A program made the translations under genes and the position numbers. The notes under the pieces are model-generated. The model had not been told where the DNA came from. It did no database searches and worked only from the letters and a program-made list of their open reading frames with translations. From Acidobacteriota bacterium (GTDB lineage Bacteria > Acidobacteriota > Terriglobia > Acidiferrales > 2-02-FULL-67-57), in assembly GCA_016189965.1 (NCBI GenBank), contig JACPRL010000146.1, positions 1-5,643 of the forward strand: a stretch of DNA of 5,643 nucleotides, given 5' to 3'. Positions 4,805 through 5,643 of this stretch are shown in pieces (position 1 is the first letter of the stretch; each line of letters opens with the position of its first letter).

Positions 4805-5643
4805 ATGTTCGATGCCAAGCTGGTGTTTGAGCCGCCGGAAGCCATCTCCACGCCTGCCCTGGTCACCTGGGCCTACGAGCCGCCGGCGCCGGTGGCGCGG
4901 GCGCGTCCGGGCGCCACCGAGCTCGACCGTTGGGCCGATGAATCGCCCGTCGTCCCCCCGGTCGACACCGCTCTCGAACCCGGCCTGGCCTTCCTCGACG
5001 ATCTCCTCGGCGGAAAACTCTCCACCTTGGCCGCCACTTCCGAGCTCACCGGCAAGCCGGGCGAAGCGCTCCTGCTCCACAGCCCTCCCGGCTTGCGCGC
5101 TCAGCGGCTCCTCGTGCTCGGCGCCGGCAAGCCGGAAAAGTTCACCCTGGCCAGCATCCGCCCGCTGGCCGGCGCCGCTGCCCGCTTCCTCAAGGCGCGG
5201 GGCGTGACAGAGTTCACCTTCTTCCTCCGCCCGCTGCCCCAGGACGTCGCTCCTGCCGACGCCGCCCAAGCCGCCGTCGAAGGCGTCCTGCTGGCCAACT
5301 TCGAGCCCGCACGCTACCAGACCGACAAGAAGGACGGCAAAGAAATCCTCGCCGTGCAGGTTGCCGGTCTGTCCGCCGCCCAGAAAGGCGCGCTTGAAGC
5401 CGCGCTGCGCCGCGGCCGCATCATCGCCGAAGCGCAGAACCTCGCCCGCGAACTGACCAACGAGCCCTCGAACCGGCTGACGCCGCGCCTATTCGCCGAG
5501 CGTGCCGCTAAGCTGGCACGCGAAGTGGGTCTCGCAGCCGACATCCTCGACGAGAACCGCCTGCGCGAACTGAAGATGGGCGCCTTCCTCTCGGTCGCGC
5601 AGGGCAGCGAGGAGCCGCCGCGGCTGGTTGTGCTCACCTACAC
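4805..5643 (+). CDS. pepA: Leucyl aminopeptidase PepA (M17), N-terminal part, cut by window end
   Basis: M17 aminopeptidases are hexameric two-metal enzymes that remove N-terminal residues such as leucine from peptides in the cytoplasm; some also bind DNA. Only the first 279 residues are present and the frame is still open at the last base. Visible family features are LDDLLGGKL (64-72), RLLVLGAGK (101-109) of the N-terminal domain, the junction LARELTNEPSNRLTPRLF (213-230), and KMGAFLSVAQGSEEPPRLVVL (257-277), which opens the catalytic domain. The metal-binding and catalytic Lys, Asp and Glu residues lie beyond the window, so activity cannot be judged. The start is firm: a GAGGG Shine-Dalgarno precedes the ATG, an in-frame TAG lies at 4766-4768, and no ATG, GTG or TTG comes between. 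Residues 24-54 are Pro/Ala-rich and probably a family-variable loop. No convincing promoter was seen in the 173 bases after the zinc-ribbon gene. Confidence 0.95.
   Translation, partial: MFDAKLVFEPPEAISTPALVTWAYEPPAPVARARPGATELDRWADESPVVPPVDTALEPGLAFLDDLLGGKLSTLAATSELTGKPGEALLLHSPPGLRAQRLLVLGAGKPEKFTLASIRPLAGAAARFLKARGVTEFTFFLRPLPQDVAPADAAQAAVEGVLLANFEPARYQTDKKDGKEILAVQVAGLSAAQKGALEAALRRGRIIAEAQNLARELTNEPSNRLTPRLFAERAAKLAREVGLAADILDENRLRELKMGAFLSVAQGSEEPPRLVVLTY

Overview
The window is GC-rich bacterial DNA, most likely from an Acidobacteriota chromosome. That placement is an inference from one gene type: a lipoprotein secretin with N-terminal TPR helices and a C-terminal cohesin-like domain, followed by GspG-like pseudopilins, an arrangement I associate with that phylum. 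No rRNA or marker protein here confirms it. I see no prophage, transposase or CRISPR array.

Left part, minus strand (about 71-3506). A three-gene operon reads leftward: the secretin (1160-3436), then two different GspG-like type IV pilin family proteins (682-1152 and 277-669). They are separated by 7 and 12 bases, so they are probably co-transcribed. Together they would provide an outer-membrane channel and two inner-membrane-derived pseudopilus subunits of a type II secretion or type IV pilus-like machine. The ATPase, platform protein and prepilin peptidase are not in the window. Just beyond the operon, on the same strand, lies an initiator tRNA-fMet (113-189) with its own possible promoter and an intrinsic terminator (71-110).

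Middle, about 3437-3662. This divergent intergenic region holds a candidate secretin promoter with a palindrome over its -35 box, an 8-bp tandem repeat block, a 10-bp direct repeat, and a 16-bp palindrome 13 bases before smpB.

Right part, plus strand (3663-5643). smpB (trans-translation, ribosome rescue) is followed by a small zinc-ribbon membrane protein with its own clear promoter and Shine-Dalgarno sequence. Last comes the N-terminal half of a leucyl aminopeptidase (pepA, family M17) cut off by the window end. The zinc-ribbon and pepA genes share a nearly identical translation-start context. Initiator tRNA, SmpB and PepA are housekeeping functions; the secretin-pilin operon is the more specialised element. 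I found no clearly new system. The most unusual items are the secretin-cohesin fusion, the reversed 11:24 pair in the initiator tRNA, the intergenic repeats, and the shared start-site hairpin motif.
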